Origin: CAHJXF01 sp038254545 | GTDB lineage: Bacteria > Pseudomonadota > Gammaproteobacteria > Burkholderiales > Burkholderiaceae_D | Length of the DNA stretch: 64,000 nt | Assembly (NCBI GenBank): GCA_038254545.1 | Contig: JBBSGB010000012.1 | Span: forward strand, 1 to 64,000 | Direction: 5' to 3' | In this document: positions 7,870 through 16,336 of the stretch, piece after piece | How positions within the stretch are numbered: position 1 is the first letter of the stretch | Layout of the letters: each line of letters opens with the position of its first letter | The notes under the pieces: generated by a model | What the model saw: only the letters and a program-made list of their open reading frames with translations | What the model was told of the DNA's origin: nothing | Database searches by the model: none | Position numbers and translations under genes: made by a program

Positions 7870-8661
7870 ATGAAACTTCGAAGAACGCTTCACGCCTTGG
7901 TGCTTTCGACGGCGCTTGCTTGGACGGGATGCGCGATGGCGGTCGATCCGCCCGCCGTCCCGCTGGCGACTGCGCCCGAGGCACACGCGGCATGGGCGCG
8001 AGTATTGCGCGCCTTCGTCAATCCGTGCGGCGAGGTCGACTTCGCCGCGCTGGCAAAAGACCGTGGCGACCTCGACCGTTACGTGCGCTATGTCGCCTAC
8101 ACACCGCTAGACAGCGCGTGGGGACGCGCCGAACGCCTCGCGCACCTGATCAACGCCTACAACGCGCTGTCGATGTTCAACGTGATCGATAGCGGCATCC
8201 CGAGCACCCACGCGGGACTGAACAAACTCACTTTCTTCTATATACGCAAGCTGCCGATTGGAGGCCGGACGATGTCGCTGTACGCGTTCGAGAACGACGT
8301 GATTCGTCCGTTCACCCGCGAGATCGGCGAGCCGCGCGTGCACTTCGCGCTCAACTGCAGCGCGCGATCCTGCCCGGCACTCCCGATGGAGCCCTTCAGC
8401 GCGGCCACCTTGGACGCCGAACTGGAGCGCGAAGCGCGCGCGTTTTTTGCTCGCCCGGGAAACTTCCGCGTCGACGAAGCATCGCGCACGGTCTGGCTCA
8501 ACGAGCTACTCAAGTTCTACACCGAGGATTTCGTGCCGGCCCACGGCAGCAACCTGATCGCGTTCGCCAATCGTTATGCGCCTCGCGCCGCGCCGCTGGA
8601 TTTTTCAGTGCGATTCACACCCTACGACTGGACTGTGGCCAACAGCAGGGTTGCACGCTGA
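7870..8661 (+). CDS. DUF547-family secreted protein
   Basis: A 263-residue exported protein with a signal peptide (1-25; MKLRR, hydrophobic core, then GCAMA). The DUF547 domain covers about residues 55-235. Recognisable parts are RLAHLINAYNALSMFNVI, LYAFENDVIRP and the cysteine pair in HFALNCSARSCPALP. In most members, the role of this domain (distantly papain/transglutaminase-like) is unknown. It lies six bases after the radical SAM gene and must be co-transcribed, so a shared pathway is likely. A lipoprotein form is possible (TGC near residue 21), but the lipobox is poor. Confidence 0.85.
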   Translation: MKLRRTLHALVLSTALAWTGCAMAVDPPAVPLATAPEAHAAWARVLRAFVNPCGEVDFAALAKDRGDLDRYVRYVAYTPLDSAWGRAERLAHLINAYNALSMFNVIDSGIPSTHAGLNKLTFFYIRKLPIGGRTMSLYAFENDVIRPFTREIGEPRVHFALNCSARSCPALPMEPFSAATLDAELEREARAFFARPGNFRVDEASRTVWLNELLKFYTEDFVPAHGSNLIAFANRYAPRAAPLDFSVRFTPYDWTVANSRVAR

Positions 8662-8772
8662 AAACTCGATTGCCGGTCACGGCCGGCTTGCGAAGCATTG
8701 CCGAGCATCGCAGGACGCTAGCGTGCGAAGCCTGTTGATGGCACGCGCTGCGGCTAATACGCATCCAACTCG

Positions 8773-9019
8773 AAAGTGCCCGCAGCTCGCGCCGCAGAGT
8801 GCCCAAGCGAGCCAGCGCTGCGGCGTGGTCGTCCATACCCGACGCGGCGGTCAACGAGACATGGTCAACGCCATTGGCCTGGAAACGCCGCAAGGTGTCG
8901 CCAAGATCGGCGTCCGGCGGCAAGAAGGTCTTGCTTCACGGCAGCAATCCGTCGCATACCAGCGCTTGCGCAAGGTCCGGGTGTTGCGCGCGCCAGTCGG
9001 GTGCCGGGGCTTTTGGCAT
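8773..9019 (-). pseudogene. Broken peptidase M19 (dipeptidase) N-terminus
   Basis: From the ATG at 9019 the frame reads MPKAPAPDWRAQ and later LVCDGLLP, then meets TGA at 8936-8938. Past it, the same frame continues SKTFLPPDADL and TLRRFQANGVDHVSL up to about 8773. M19 dipeptidases of this branch have DGLLPWS here, so the TGA replaces an expected TGG tryptophan codon. After about 8773 the similarity fades and the rest of the enzyme is missing. It lies just downstream of the aminotransferase gene on the same strand. The family assignment is from motif memory. Confidence 0.6.
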
Positions 9020-9056
9020 GGTCGAGTCCTGTGTCGCGGTCGGCATGGCGCTGGAT

Positions 9057-10211
9057 TCACGACACTAGGTTCGGGAAGGCGCGGCTGAAGCGCTGCGCGA
9101 TATCCTGCAATCGGTCCGACGGTTCGTTGGCATACACCAGCCGCAGGAAGTGGCCTGTTTCATCCAGACCCCAGTTCTCCATCGATGTGGCGGCAACGCC
9201 CTCGGCCAACAAGCGGCGCGAGGCTTCGGCGCCGCTGATCCCGTGTGCGCGGAAGTCGATCAGGAGGGACCAGCCGCCTTGCGCCGGAATGACGTGGAAC
9301 TGTGGGCGCAGTGCGGCAACCAACAGGTCATGGCGAGCCTGCCAGATGGCCGTGCAACTGGCGATGCCATCGTCGTCGGTTTCCAAGGCCAGCGCCACCG
9401 CCTGTTGGGCAATGCCGACCGGGCACAACACGTTGGAGATGGCAACGCGGCCGATCGCTTCCGCAGCGGCCAGCGGGCAGACGACCCAACCCACGCGCCA
9501 ACCGATCATGCGATATTCCTTCGACGCAGCGCCCACGGTCACCGTACGTTCCGGCATGCCAGGAAACAGCAGGGAATTGAGCCGCGGTGCGCCTTCGAAG
9601 AGGATCCGCTCCATGGCACTGTCATAGATCATCCAGGCGTTGGCCGAGACGCAGGCTTCGCAGATCGCTTGCCATTCGTCCTGGTCGAATACCGCGCCCG
9701 AAGGCATCGACGGGCTCATCATCAGAAATGCCCGCGTCTTTGGCGATAGCGCCGCACGCAGCGATTCGAGGTCGAGGCACCAACCCTGGGGCCCGGGAAC
9801 CATGCGCACGTAGCAAGGCACGCCGCCGGCCAGCTTCACCCGGTTGATCAGGCCAACATAGGTAGGGCTTGTCAGCACGACTTCGTCGCCGGGGTCGATG
9901 AGCGCCAGCAAGACATTCAGGATGCCGCTCAAGCCGCCGGCCGAGATGAAGCACTGCTTGCGCCAGTTGTAGTGCTCGCTCGGCAGGCCGCCATTTCTCT
10001 CGACCAGACGGGTGGCTGCGCGACGCAAGCGGTCATGTCCGAAGAAGGGCAGGTAACTATTGGCGTCGTCGTGGTGAACTTCAGCGGCGGTCAGCACGAG
10101 TGCCGGCAGTGACGGCGGCAGGTCGGTGTCCAGATTCTCCAACCGCAACATGTCCGGATTGCGCAGCGCATCGGCGGCGTCTCCCATGCGTTCAACGCCG
10201 ATAGGCGTCAT
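9057..10211 (-). CDS. PLP-dependent aminotransferase class I/II
   Basis: A 384-residue fold-type I aminotransferase. The substrate-side segment DANSYLPFFGH, the glycine-rich FISAGGLSGILN loop that grips the PLP phosphate, SPSMPSGAVFDQDEW, the Asp of WMIYDSAME and the Schiff-base lysine in GAASKEYRMIGWRVGW are all present in order. The ATG at 10211 begins MTPIGVERMGDAAD and gives a normal family length. The open frame runs back to 10670 but there it crosses the opposite-strand catalase remnant and is Arg/Cys-rich. A broken dipeptidase follows on the same strand, hinting at an amino acid or peptide scavenging unit. Substrate unknown. Confidence 0.85.
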   Translation of the reverse strand: MTPIGVERMGDAADALRNPDMLRLENLDTDLPPSLPALVLTAAEVHHDDANSYLPFFGHDRLRRAATRLVERNGGLPSEHYNWRKQCFISAGGLSGILNVLLALIDPGDEVVLTSPTYVGLINRVKLAGGVPCYVRMVPGPQGWCLDLESLRAALSPKTRAFLMMSPSMPSGAVFDQDEWQAICEACVSANAWMIYDSAMERILFEGAPRLNSLLFPGMPERTVTVGAASKEYRMIGWRVGWVVCPLAAAEAIGRVAISNVLCPVGIAQQAVALALETDDDGIASCTAIWQARHDLLVAALRPQFHVIPAQGGWSLLIDFRAHGISGAEASRRLLAEGVAATSMENWGLDETGHFLRLVYANEPSDRLQDIAQRFSRAFPNLVS

Positions 10212-10412
10212 CAGCGCGGTGCGTTGACCCCGAGCGGGTGTGGCTGACAATGGCACGCAAGCTCCAGCACGTTGGGCGTTTGCATCATGCCATCCGCATC
10301 CAGCGAACGGCACGTTTAATATATCAACCGAATTGCGTGCACGCCCGCTCTCGCAACGGCAGAAATTCAGTGCCAGCTCCCGCCGAGCGATCGTCTCGTC
10401 AAAGGATCCCAC

Positions 10413-11094
10413 ATGCCCGCCTCGACACCGCACGGCGATCCCGCGCCCCGTCTCACACGCCATGAGCAGGCGGTGGCCGGCGAGGATCAGGCGATTGCCG
10501 ACATCCTGCAGATCATCAAGGACAAGCAAGTTCTTTCTTGGCCTGAACCCGTTCAAGTGGCATTTGAAGGAACTGGCCAATGCCAACAAGATCCGGGCGC
10601 AGATATCGAACATGCTGAGCTTGCAGTACTGGACCATGACGCCCTTTTTGATGGGCGACACGCCCGCCAAGTTCTCGATGCGGCCTCATGTGCTTGCCGA
10701 CACCGGCGCGCCGGCGAATGCCGCGCCGGACTATTTGCGCGACGTGATGGACCAGCAACTGGGCAGGGAGCGCGCGGCCTTCGACTTCCTGGTGCAGTTG
10801 CAAACGGACCCGCGCAGCATGCCCGTGGAAGACCCGCGCATACGTTGGGAACCGGCGAGCTCACCCTTTCGCCAAGTCGCGACGCTGAACCTCCCCGTGC
10901 AGTCGTTCGCTTCACCGGCACAACAGCAGTTCGCCGAAGATCTCTCTTACTCGCCCTGGCATTGCGTGCCTGAGCACCAGCCCTTGGGCGGCGTCAATCG
11001 GTGCCGTCGCATCATCTATCGCGCGATCTCGGATTTTCGGCACCAGGCCAATAGACGCGCGGTGGTCGAACCGACCGGGGAGGAGCGCTTCTGA
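10413..11094 (+). pseudogene. Catalase-family gene with internal deletion and frameshift
   Basis: The first frame (10413 to about 10525) gives LTRHEQAVAGEDQAIADILQ, like the N-terminal helix of the small catalase-family proteins. At about 10515-10530 the frame changes to KFFLGLNPFKWHLKEL and continues to the stop at 11092. That part includes YWTMTPFLMGDTPAKFSMRP, SMPVEDPRIRWE, SPWHCVPEHQPLGGVNRCR and IIYRAISDFR, the last holding the R-x3-Y haem-tyrosine context. The central part of about 140 residues, including the active-site histidine region, is missing. The gene is thus a deletion remnant and cannot make an active catalase. Confidence 0.8.
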
Positions 11095-11188
11095 CTACAT
11101 TTTCGCGTGACGCGTCGTCGTCCATGTTGAAGCCGAGGTCTGATCGGCCCGCAGCTCGCGTGTCTCCATATTTTCTGACACCCATTGC

Positions 11189-11782
11189 ATGACCATGCAA
11201 CTCCCGCTAGCCGGAATCGATGCCATGCCGTCGCACGCGCATCGACTATTTTTCGCGCTCTATCCGGATGCGGACGCAGCCGCGCACATTGAGCGGGTTG
11301 CGCGTCATCTGCGCAGCACACATCGATTGCGAGGCAGCCCCCTCGCTGTGGAACGCTTCCATGTCACGCTGCATTTCCTCGGCGATTACCTGTGGGTGCC
11401 ACGGAACATCGTGGCCGCGGCCGATGAGGCGGCGGCGACCGTCGTGACGCCGCCGTTCGAGGTTTCGTTCGACCGCGCGTCAAGTTTTGGCAGATCGCGC
11501 AATCTGCCGTTCGTCCTGCGCGCAAGCGATGACGTGGCGGCGTTGATGTCATTTCATGGGACGCTAGGCACGGCGATGACGAAAGCCGGGCTCGGCCGCT
11601 ATGTGAATGCGGTCTACACACCCCATGTGACCCTGCTGTACGACGACCGTTGCGTTGCCGAGGAGCCCGTCGACGCGATCGCTTGGACCGTACGCGAATT
11701 CGTCCTAATAGACAGCCTGATCGGTCAAGGGCGGCATGTTCCGCTGGCCCGCTGGCCTCTGCGCGACCTCGGCCCGTGTTGA
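11189..11782 (+). CDS. thpR: RNA 2',3'-cyclic phosphodiesterase (2H family)
   Basis: A 197-residue 2H phosphoesterase (LigT/ThpR), a cytoplasmic enzyme that opens 2',3'-cyclic phosphates on RNA. Both catalytic motifs are present: HVTLHFLG (about residues 57-64) and HVTLLYDD (about 145-152). HRLFFALYPD near the start is also typical. Length fits the family (175-200 residues). A start at the second Met (11195) is possible. It precedes the dioxygenase gene by about 80 bases and is probably a separate unit. Confidence 0.9.
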   Translation: MTMQLPLAGIDAMPSHAHRLFFALYPDADAAAHIERVARHLRSTHRLRGSPLAVERFHVTLHFLGDYLWVPRNIVAAADEAAATVVTPPFEVSFDRASSFGRSRNLPFVLRASDDVAALMSFHGTLGTAMTKAGLGRYVNAVYTPHVTLLYDDRCVAEEPVDAIAWTVREFVLIDSLIGQGRHVPLARWPLRDLGPC

Positions 11783-11864
11783 CGCACGATCGCTTGCAAG
11801 GTAGTTTTTTCCGCAGAGGCCACGAATTCCCGTCGTTCTCGAACTCGTATTGGAAGGACTCTTC

Positions 11865-12737
11865 ATGAAACTGACCGCAGCCCAGCACGAACAATTCGAA
11901 CGTGACGGCTACCTGTTTTTCCCGGCACTGTTCAGCACCGAGGAAACGCGCACCCTGACCGACGAAGTACCTGGTCTCTACAGCCGGCGCGAGGCTTTCA
12001 ACGTGCGCGAGAAGGGCAAGGACGCGGTGCGCACGAACTTCGCCGCCCATCTGTACAGCGAGCCCTTCGCAAAGCTCGCGCGCCATCCGCGCATGGTCGA
12101 GCCGGTGCAGGAGCTGCTCGACGAAGCGCTCTACATGCATCAGTTCAAGATCAACGGGAAGATGGCGTTCGAAGGCGATGTCTGGCAGTGGCACCAGGAC
12201 TACGTCACCTGGCTCAACGACGACCTGATGCCGACCGAGCGCGCGATGAACGTCGCGATCTTTCTCGACGACGTGAGCGAATTCAACGGACCGTTGATGT
12301 TCATCCCGGGCAGCCACAAGCGTGGCGTGATCGACGCAAAGCACGACCTGACGACGACCAGCTACCCGCTCTGGACGATCGACCATGAACTCATCACCCA
12401 GCTCGTCGAACGGGCGGGGGGCAAAAAGGGCGGCATCGTTTCGCCGCACGGTCCGGCAGGCTCGATGATCCTGTTCCACAGTTGTCTCGTGCATGGCTCG
12501 GGCTCCAATCTCTCGCCGTACAACCGGGTCAGCGTTTACCTGAGCCTGTGCGCGATCAGCAATCACATTCGCCGCCACAAGCGTCCCGAGTACATCGCGC
12601 ACCGGGACTTCACGCCGATCGTGTGCCTGCCCGACGACTGCCTGCTGAAGGACTATCCGGTCGAGCTGCCGTGGAAGAACGGCGTTCCGGAAAGCGCGCT
12701 CGAGACCTCGAACGACGAACTGCAACTGGCCGCATAG
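11865..12737 (+). CDS. Phytanoyl-CoA dioxygenase family, EctD-like
   Basis: A 290-residue Fe(II)/2-oxoglutarate dioxygenase. The iron triad is His110-x-Asp112 (VWQWHQDYVTW) and His210 (FHSCLVHGSGSN); Arg221 should bind 2-oxoglutarate. NGPLMFIPGSHK (about 141-152) is nearly the same as in ectoine hydroxylase EctD, but the EctD substrate motif (WHSDFETWH) reads WHQDYVTWL here, so the substrate probably differs. The ATG at 11865 has GGAAGGA eight bases upstream. The SAF-domain oxidoreductase gene begins two bases after the stop, so the two form an operon. Likely a hydroxylase or demethylase of a small amino-acid-like compound (inference). Confidence 0.85.
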   Translation: MKLTAAQHEQFERDGYLFFPALFSTEETRTLTDEVPGLYSRREAFNVREKGKDAVRTNFAAHLYSEPFAKLARHPRMVEPVQELLDEALYMHQFKINGKMAFEGDVWQWHQDYVTWLNDDLMPTERAMNVAIFLDDVSEFNGPLMFIPGSHKRGVIDAKHDLTTTSYPLWTIDHELITQLVERAGGKKGGIVSPHGPAGSMILFHSCLVHGSGSNLSPYNRVSVYLSLCAISNHIRRHKRPEYIAHRDFTPIVCLPDDCLLKDYPVELPWKNGVPESALETSNDELQLAA

Positions 12738-12739
12738 CG

Positions 12740-14098
12740 ATGAGCCTGCATTCGAAGCTGCAACGTCGCGCCACCGAAAACATGCCGATCCGCGTGGGCC
12801 TCATCGGCGCGGGCAAGTTCGGCTCGATGTACCTTGCGCAGATCCCGCGCACGCCCGGCGTTCACTTGGTCGGCATCGCCGACCTCGCGCCCGACACAGC
12901 GCGTGCCAACCTCGCGCGGGTCGGATGGAAGGACGAGCGCACGCGCGCTGCGAGCCTGAGCGCCGCGCTCGAGACCGGAGCGACTCACATCGGTGACGAC
13001 TGGCGGGCGCTGGTCAGTCATCCCGCGATCGACGTCATCGTCGAATGCACCGGCCATCCGATCGCGGCCGTCGAGCATTGCCTCCTTGCGTTCGCCAACC
13101 GCAAGCACGTCGTCAACGTCACCGTCGAGGCCGACGCGTTCTGTGGGCCGCTGCTCGCCAGGCGCGCGGCCGATGCCGGTGTGGTCTATTCGCTGGCCTT
13201 CGGCGACCAGCCGGCCCTGATCTGCGACCTCGTCGACTGGGCGCGCACCTGCGGCTTTCCGGTGGTCGCGGCGGGACGCGGCCACAAGTGGCTGCCGCAC
13301 TTCTGCGAATCGACACCGGAGACGGTGTGGGGCTACTACGGCCTCACGACCGAACAGGCCGAGCGCGGCGGCTTGAACCCGAAGATGTTCAACAGCTTTC
13401 TCGACGGGTCCAAGCCCTCGATCGAGTGCACGGCGGTCGCGAACGCCACAGGCCTTACGGTGCCGAGCAACGGCCTTCTCTATCCGCCGGCCAGCGTCGA
13501 AGACATCCCCTACGTGACGCGACCCATCAGCGAAGGCGGCGTGCTCGAAAGGAAGGGCATGGTCGAGGTCATCTCATCGCTCGAGCCGAACGGCCGCAAG
13601 ATCCCGTACGACATCCGCATGGGGGTGTGGGTCACGGTCGAAGCCGAGACCGAGTACATCAAGAACTGCTTCGAGGAATACGACGCGCACACCGACCCCA
13701 GCGGGCGCTACTTCACGCTCTACAAGCGCTGGCACCTGATCGGACTCGAGGTCGGCGTGTCGGTCGCGAGCGTGGCGCTGCGCGGCGAGCCGACCGGTGT
13801 CGCCGAATGCTGGAATGCCGATGTCGTCGCCACCGCCAAGCGCGACCTGAAGCCGGGCGACACGCTCGACGGCGAGGGCGGCTACACGGTCTGGGGCAAG
13901 TTGCTGCCGGCCGAGACGTCGGCGCGCATCGGCGGCCTGCCCCTTGGCCTCGCGCACGACGTGAAGGTCACGAGTGCGGTGGCGAAGGGACAGAGCCTTT
14001 GCTGGGCCGACGTGGCGATGGACACGTCGACGGATGCCTTCAAGATACGGCGCGAGATGGAAACGATGTTCTCGATGCCGCTGCTGAGAACGGCCTGA
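12740..14098 (+). CDS. NAD(P)-dependent oxidoreductase with C-terminal SAF domain
   Basis: A 452-residue protein. The N-terminal Rossmann domain has LIGAGKFGSMY at about residues 21-31 and the Gfo/Idh or homoserine-dehydrogenase-like VIVECTGHP near 95. The central catalytic domain includes AAGRGHKWLPHF and DIRMGVWVTVEAE. The C-terminal part has a SAF-like domain: RDLKPGDTLDGEGGYTVWGK, then LPLGLAHDVKVTSAVAKGQ. Proteins of this build are often annotated as homoserine dehydrogenase-like or SAF-domain proteins, and they work in catabolism of sugar acids or amino-acid-like compounds. It is coupled to the EctD-like dioxygenase, so it likely oxidises the hydroxylated product. Exact reaction unknown. 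Confidence 0.8.
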   Translation: MSLHSKLQRRATENMPIRVGLIGAGKFGSMYLAQIPRTPGVHLVGIADLAPDTARANLARVGWKDERTRAASLSAALETGATHIGDDWRALVSHPAIDVIVECTGHPIAAVEHCLLAFANRKHVVNVTVEADAFCGPLLARRAADAGVVYSLAFGDQPALICDLVDWARTCGFPVVAAGRGHKWLPHFCESTPETVWGYYGLTTEQAERGGLNPKMFNSFLDGSKPSIECTAVANATGLTVPSNGLLYPPASVEDIPYVTRPISEGGVLERKGMVEVISSLEPNGRKIPYDIRMGVWVTVEAETEYIKNCFEEYDAHTDPSGRYFTLYKRWHLIGLEVGVSVASVALRGEPTGVAECWNADVVATAKRDLKPGDTLDGEGGYTVWGKLLPAETSARIGGLPLGLAHDVKVTSAVAKGQSLCWADVAMDTSTDAFKIRREMETMFSMPLLRTA

Positions 14099-14204
14099 GC
14101 CCGGTACTGGCGCCATGATGCATCGTCGCGGATATGAGTCGATCTGCATAACCTCACACGTCATGGCTTCGCCTCGTCGCACCGATTACAGTCTCGTCGT
14201 GGAC

Positions 14205-15062
14205 ATGAGACTTGCTGATTCCCCGGCGATCCCCGACGCGAGAGCGCCATTCGGCGTTCGGCTGCGCGCATGGCGTCAGCAACGTCGCTACAGTCAACTC
14301 GATCTCGCGCACGAAGCGAGCATCTCGACGCGCCATCTGAGCTTCGTCGAAACCGGCCGCGCCATGCCCAGCCGCGAGATGGTGCTGAGGCTTGCCGATC
14401 GGCTCGATGTTCCCCTGCGCGAGCGCAACGCTCTGTTGGTCTCTGCGGGTTACGCCCCGATGTTTCGCCAGCGTGCGTTCGACGATCCCGAGCTTGGACC
14501 GGTGATGGATGCGATCAGACGCGTGTTGAAAGGGCACGAGCCGTTCCCGGCGTTGGCGATCGATCGGCAATGGAATCTCGTGGCGGCCAACGACGCAGTA
14601 CCACCGCTGCTCGAAGGCGCGGACGCGTCCTTGCTCAAGCCGCCCATCAACGTGCTCAGACTTTCGCTGCACCCGCACGGCATCGCGTCGCGCATCGACA
14701 ACTTCGCGCAGTGGCGCGAGCATCTTCTCGATCGCCTGCATCGTCAGGCCGCAGCAACTTCCGACCCCTCGCTCCATACGCTGCTCGAAGAGTTGAGTGC
14801 GCTGCCGGCTCCCGAGGCGCCGGACGGCGATCGGATCGAAGCCGCGCGAACCCAACGCGTCGTGCCCGAACTCTTCGTTCCCGAACTCTTCGTTCCCTTT
14901 CGCTTTCGCACCAACCATGGCGTGCTCTCCTTCATCAGCACCACCACGGTGTTCGGAACGCCGATGGACGTGACGCTGCAGGAACTCGCGATCGAGGCCT
15001 TCCTGCCGGCCGACGCCTTCACCCTGCAGGCGATCAGTCAAAGAATCCCCGCTTCGCGATAA
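14205..15062 (+). CDS. XRE-family regulator with MmyB-like ligand domain
   Basis: About 285 residues. The helix-turn-helix lies at about 15-70 (LRAWRQQRRYSQLDLAHEA, then STRHLSFVETGRAMPSREM). The rest is the MmyB-like ligand-binding domain (DRQWNLVAANDAV; LRLSLHPHGIASRI). Such regulators usually control neighbouring catabolic genes, here probably the dioxygenase/SAF pair upstream or the convergent flavoenzyme. Starts at 14115, 14163 and 14205 are all in frame and none has a good ribosome binding site; the shortest is chosen because these regulators have short N-termini. A 15-bp tandem duplication doubles the peptide PELFV. The 3' end overlaps the convergent flavoenzyme gene by 25 bases. Confidence 0.85.
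   Translation: MRLADSPAIPDARAPFGVRLRAWRQQRRYSQLDLAHEASISTRHLSFVETGRAMPSREMVLRLADRLDVPLRERNALLVSAGYAPMFRQRAFDDPELGPVMDAIRRVLKGHEPFPALAIDRQWNLVAANDAVPPLLEGADASLLKPPINVLRLSLHPHGIASRIDNFAQWREHLLDRLHRQAAATSDPSLHTLLEELSALPAPEAPDGDRIEAARTQRVVPELFVPELFVPFRFRTNHGVLSFISTTTVFGTPMDVTLQELAIEAFLPADAFTLQAISQRIPASR
14865..14894 (+). repeat. 15-bp perfect tandem duplication inside the XRE regulator
   Basis: The 15-mer CCCGAACTCTTCGTT occurs twice without a gap (14865-14879 and 14880-14894). It inserts five residues and gives VPELFVPELFVPF. The frame is kept, so the protein is five residues longer than expected at this loop. It looks like a recent slippage event. Confidence 0.9.
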
Positions 15063-16219
15063 GGGCGATCGGCTTCGACGCGTTCATAGCCGAGGCGTGT
15101 CAGATCGATCGTTTCGAAGCGGCCGTGGACGATCAACTCGGCAATCGCACGGCCCGCGGCCGGTGCGTGCATCATGCCGTGCCCCGAGAAGCCTGCCACC
15201 GTGTAAAGGTTGGAAAGGCGGTTGTTCCAGGCGCCGATGATCGGATTGCCGTCGAGCTCGCACTGTTCGTAGAGTCCCGACCAGGTGCGATGGCAACGCG
15301 CCGCTTCGAGAGGCGGGAAGCGATGTGCGACCGCGGGCCACACGACGCGCTCGAAGTAGTCGTGATCGACTTCGAAGTCGAAGCCGCGCATGGCCTCGCC
15401 ATCGACGAGGCCACCTGAGAAGCCGCGACCTTCGGATCGAAACGCGAGCCGCGCCGTGTCCTTCACATACGGCAGCCGCTCCATCGGCGAACCGGCCGTG
15501 AAGTAGTGCTCGAAGCGGCGCAGCGGTACGACCGGCAACTGCATGCCCATCAGCTTCGCGACCTCGCCGGCCCACGCGCCGGCTGCATTGACGACCGCAT
15601 CGGCGGCGACGCGTGCGCCGCTGGCGAGTTGCAGTTCGCGTACCGCATGCGCATCGGTGGTCGCGCCGACGACGCGATCGGCGAAATAGACCGCACCGAG
15701 TTCGATCGCCTTGCGACGCAAGCTCCACAGCAGCCCATTGGGATCGCACCATCCGTCGTGCGGCGTCAGCGCGCCGGCGCCCAGGTTGTCCACCCGCATC
15801 GACGGGAATCGATCGGCCAGTTCGCGCGGTTCGAGCAGATCGACCACGCAGCCATGCGCCCGCTGAACGCGCGCGTTGGCTTCGAGATGCTCGACCTGAT
15901 CGGGCGGCACGATGAAGAGATAGCCGCCCTCGACCCAATCGACGTTGGCGGGATGGTCGGCCGTCGCCAAGCGCTGCGGAACCTGCCGGATGAAGTCGAT
16001 GCCGAACAGCGACATCTCGATGTTTTCCGGGCAACTGAACTGGACGCGGCAGCCGCCCGATGCGCGCAATGTCGAAGCGAACGCGTAGGTCGGATCGGGC
16101 TCGATCACCGTCACCGACATCGAAGGAGCCAGCATCTTCAGAAAGTACGCGGTGCTGCAGCCCACGACGCCGCCGCCGATGATCGCGACGTCGTATCGAT
16201 GCATTGCGGGAGTCGTCAT
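15038..16219 (-). CDS. FAD-dependent oxidoreductase, DAO family
   Basis: A 393-residue flavoenzyme of the glycine/D-amino acid oxidase family. The dinucleotide-binding GGGVVGCSTAYFL is at about residues 15-27, followed by VTVIEPD. Family blocks include ASGGCRVQFSCPENIEMS, VVNAAGAWAGEVAKLMG and a C-terminal NLYTVAGFSGHGMMHAPAAG that closes over FAD. It should oxidise a secondary amine or amino acid to an imine, making H2O2 or passing electrons on. The ATG at 16219 is chosen; 16204 is possible. It converges on the XRE regulator and may belong to the same catabolic locus as the dioxygenase pair. Confidence 0.88.
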   Translation of the reverse strand: MTTPAMHRYDVAIIGGGVVGCSTAYFLKMLAPSMSVTVIEPDPTYAFASTLRASGGCRVQFSCPENIEMSLFGIDFIRQVPQRLATADHPANVDWVEGGYLFIVPPDQVEHLEANARVQRAHGCVVDLLEPRELADRFPSMRVDNLGAGALTPHDGWCDPNGLLWSLRRKAIELGAVYFADRVVGATTDAHAVRELQLASGARVAADAVVNAAGAWAGEVAKLMGMQLPVVPLRRFEHYFTAGSPMERLPYVKDTARLAFRSEGRGFSGGLVDGEAMRGFDFEVDHDYFERVVWPAVAHRFPPLEAARCHRTWSGLYEQCELDGNPIIGAWNNRLSNLYTVAGFSGHGMMHAPAAGRAIAELIVHGRFETIDLTRLGYERVEADRPYREAGIL

Positions 16220-16336
16220 GGGTTGAGACAGACTATCGATGTCGTTTCGACGCACCGGCTGCGCCTGCCTCGTGTCCTGTCGGTACAATCATGTAGTCGG
16301 TTGTCCGACATCATTTTCAATCGTTCGATCCTCCAC

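Noticed and set aside
10212..10670. N-terminal extension of the aminotransferase frame
   Set aside because: It overlaps the opposite-strand catalase remnant and has Cys/Arg-rich non-coding composition. The ATG at 10211 gives the normal family start.
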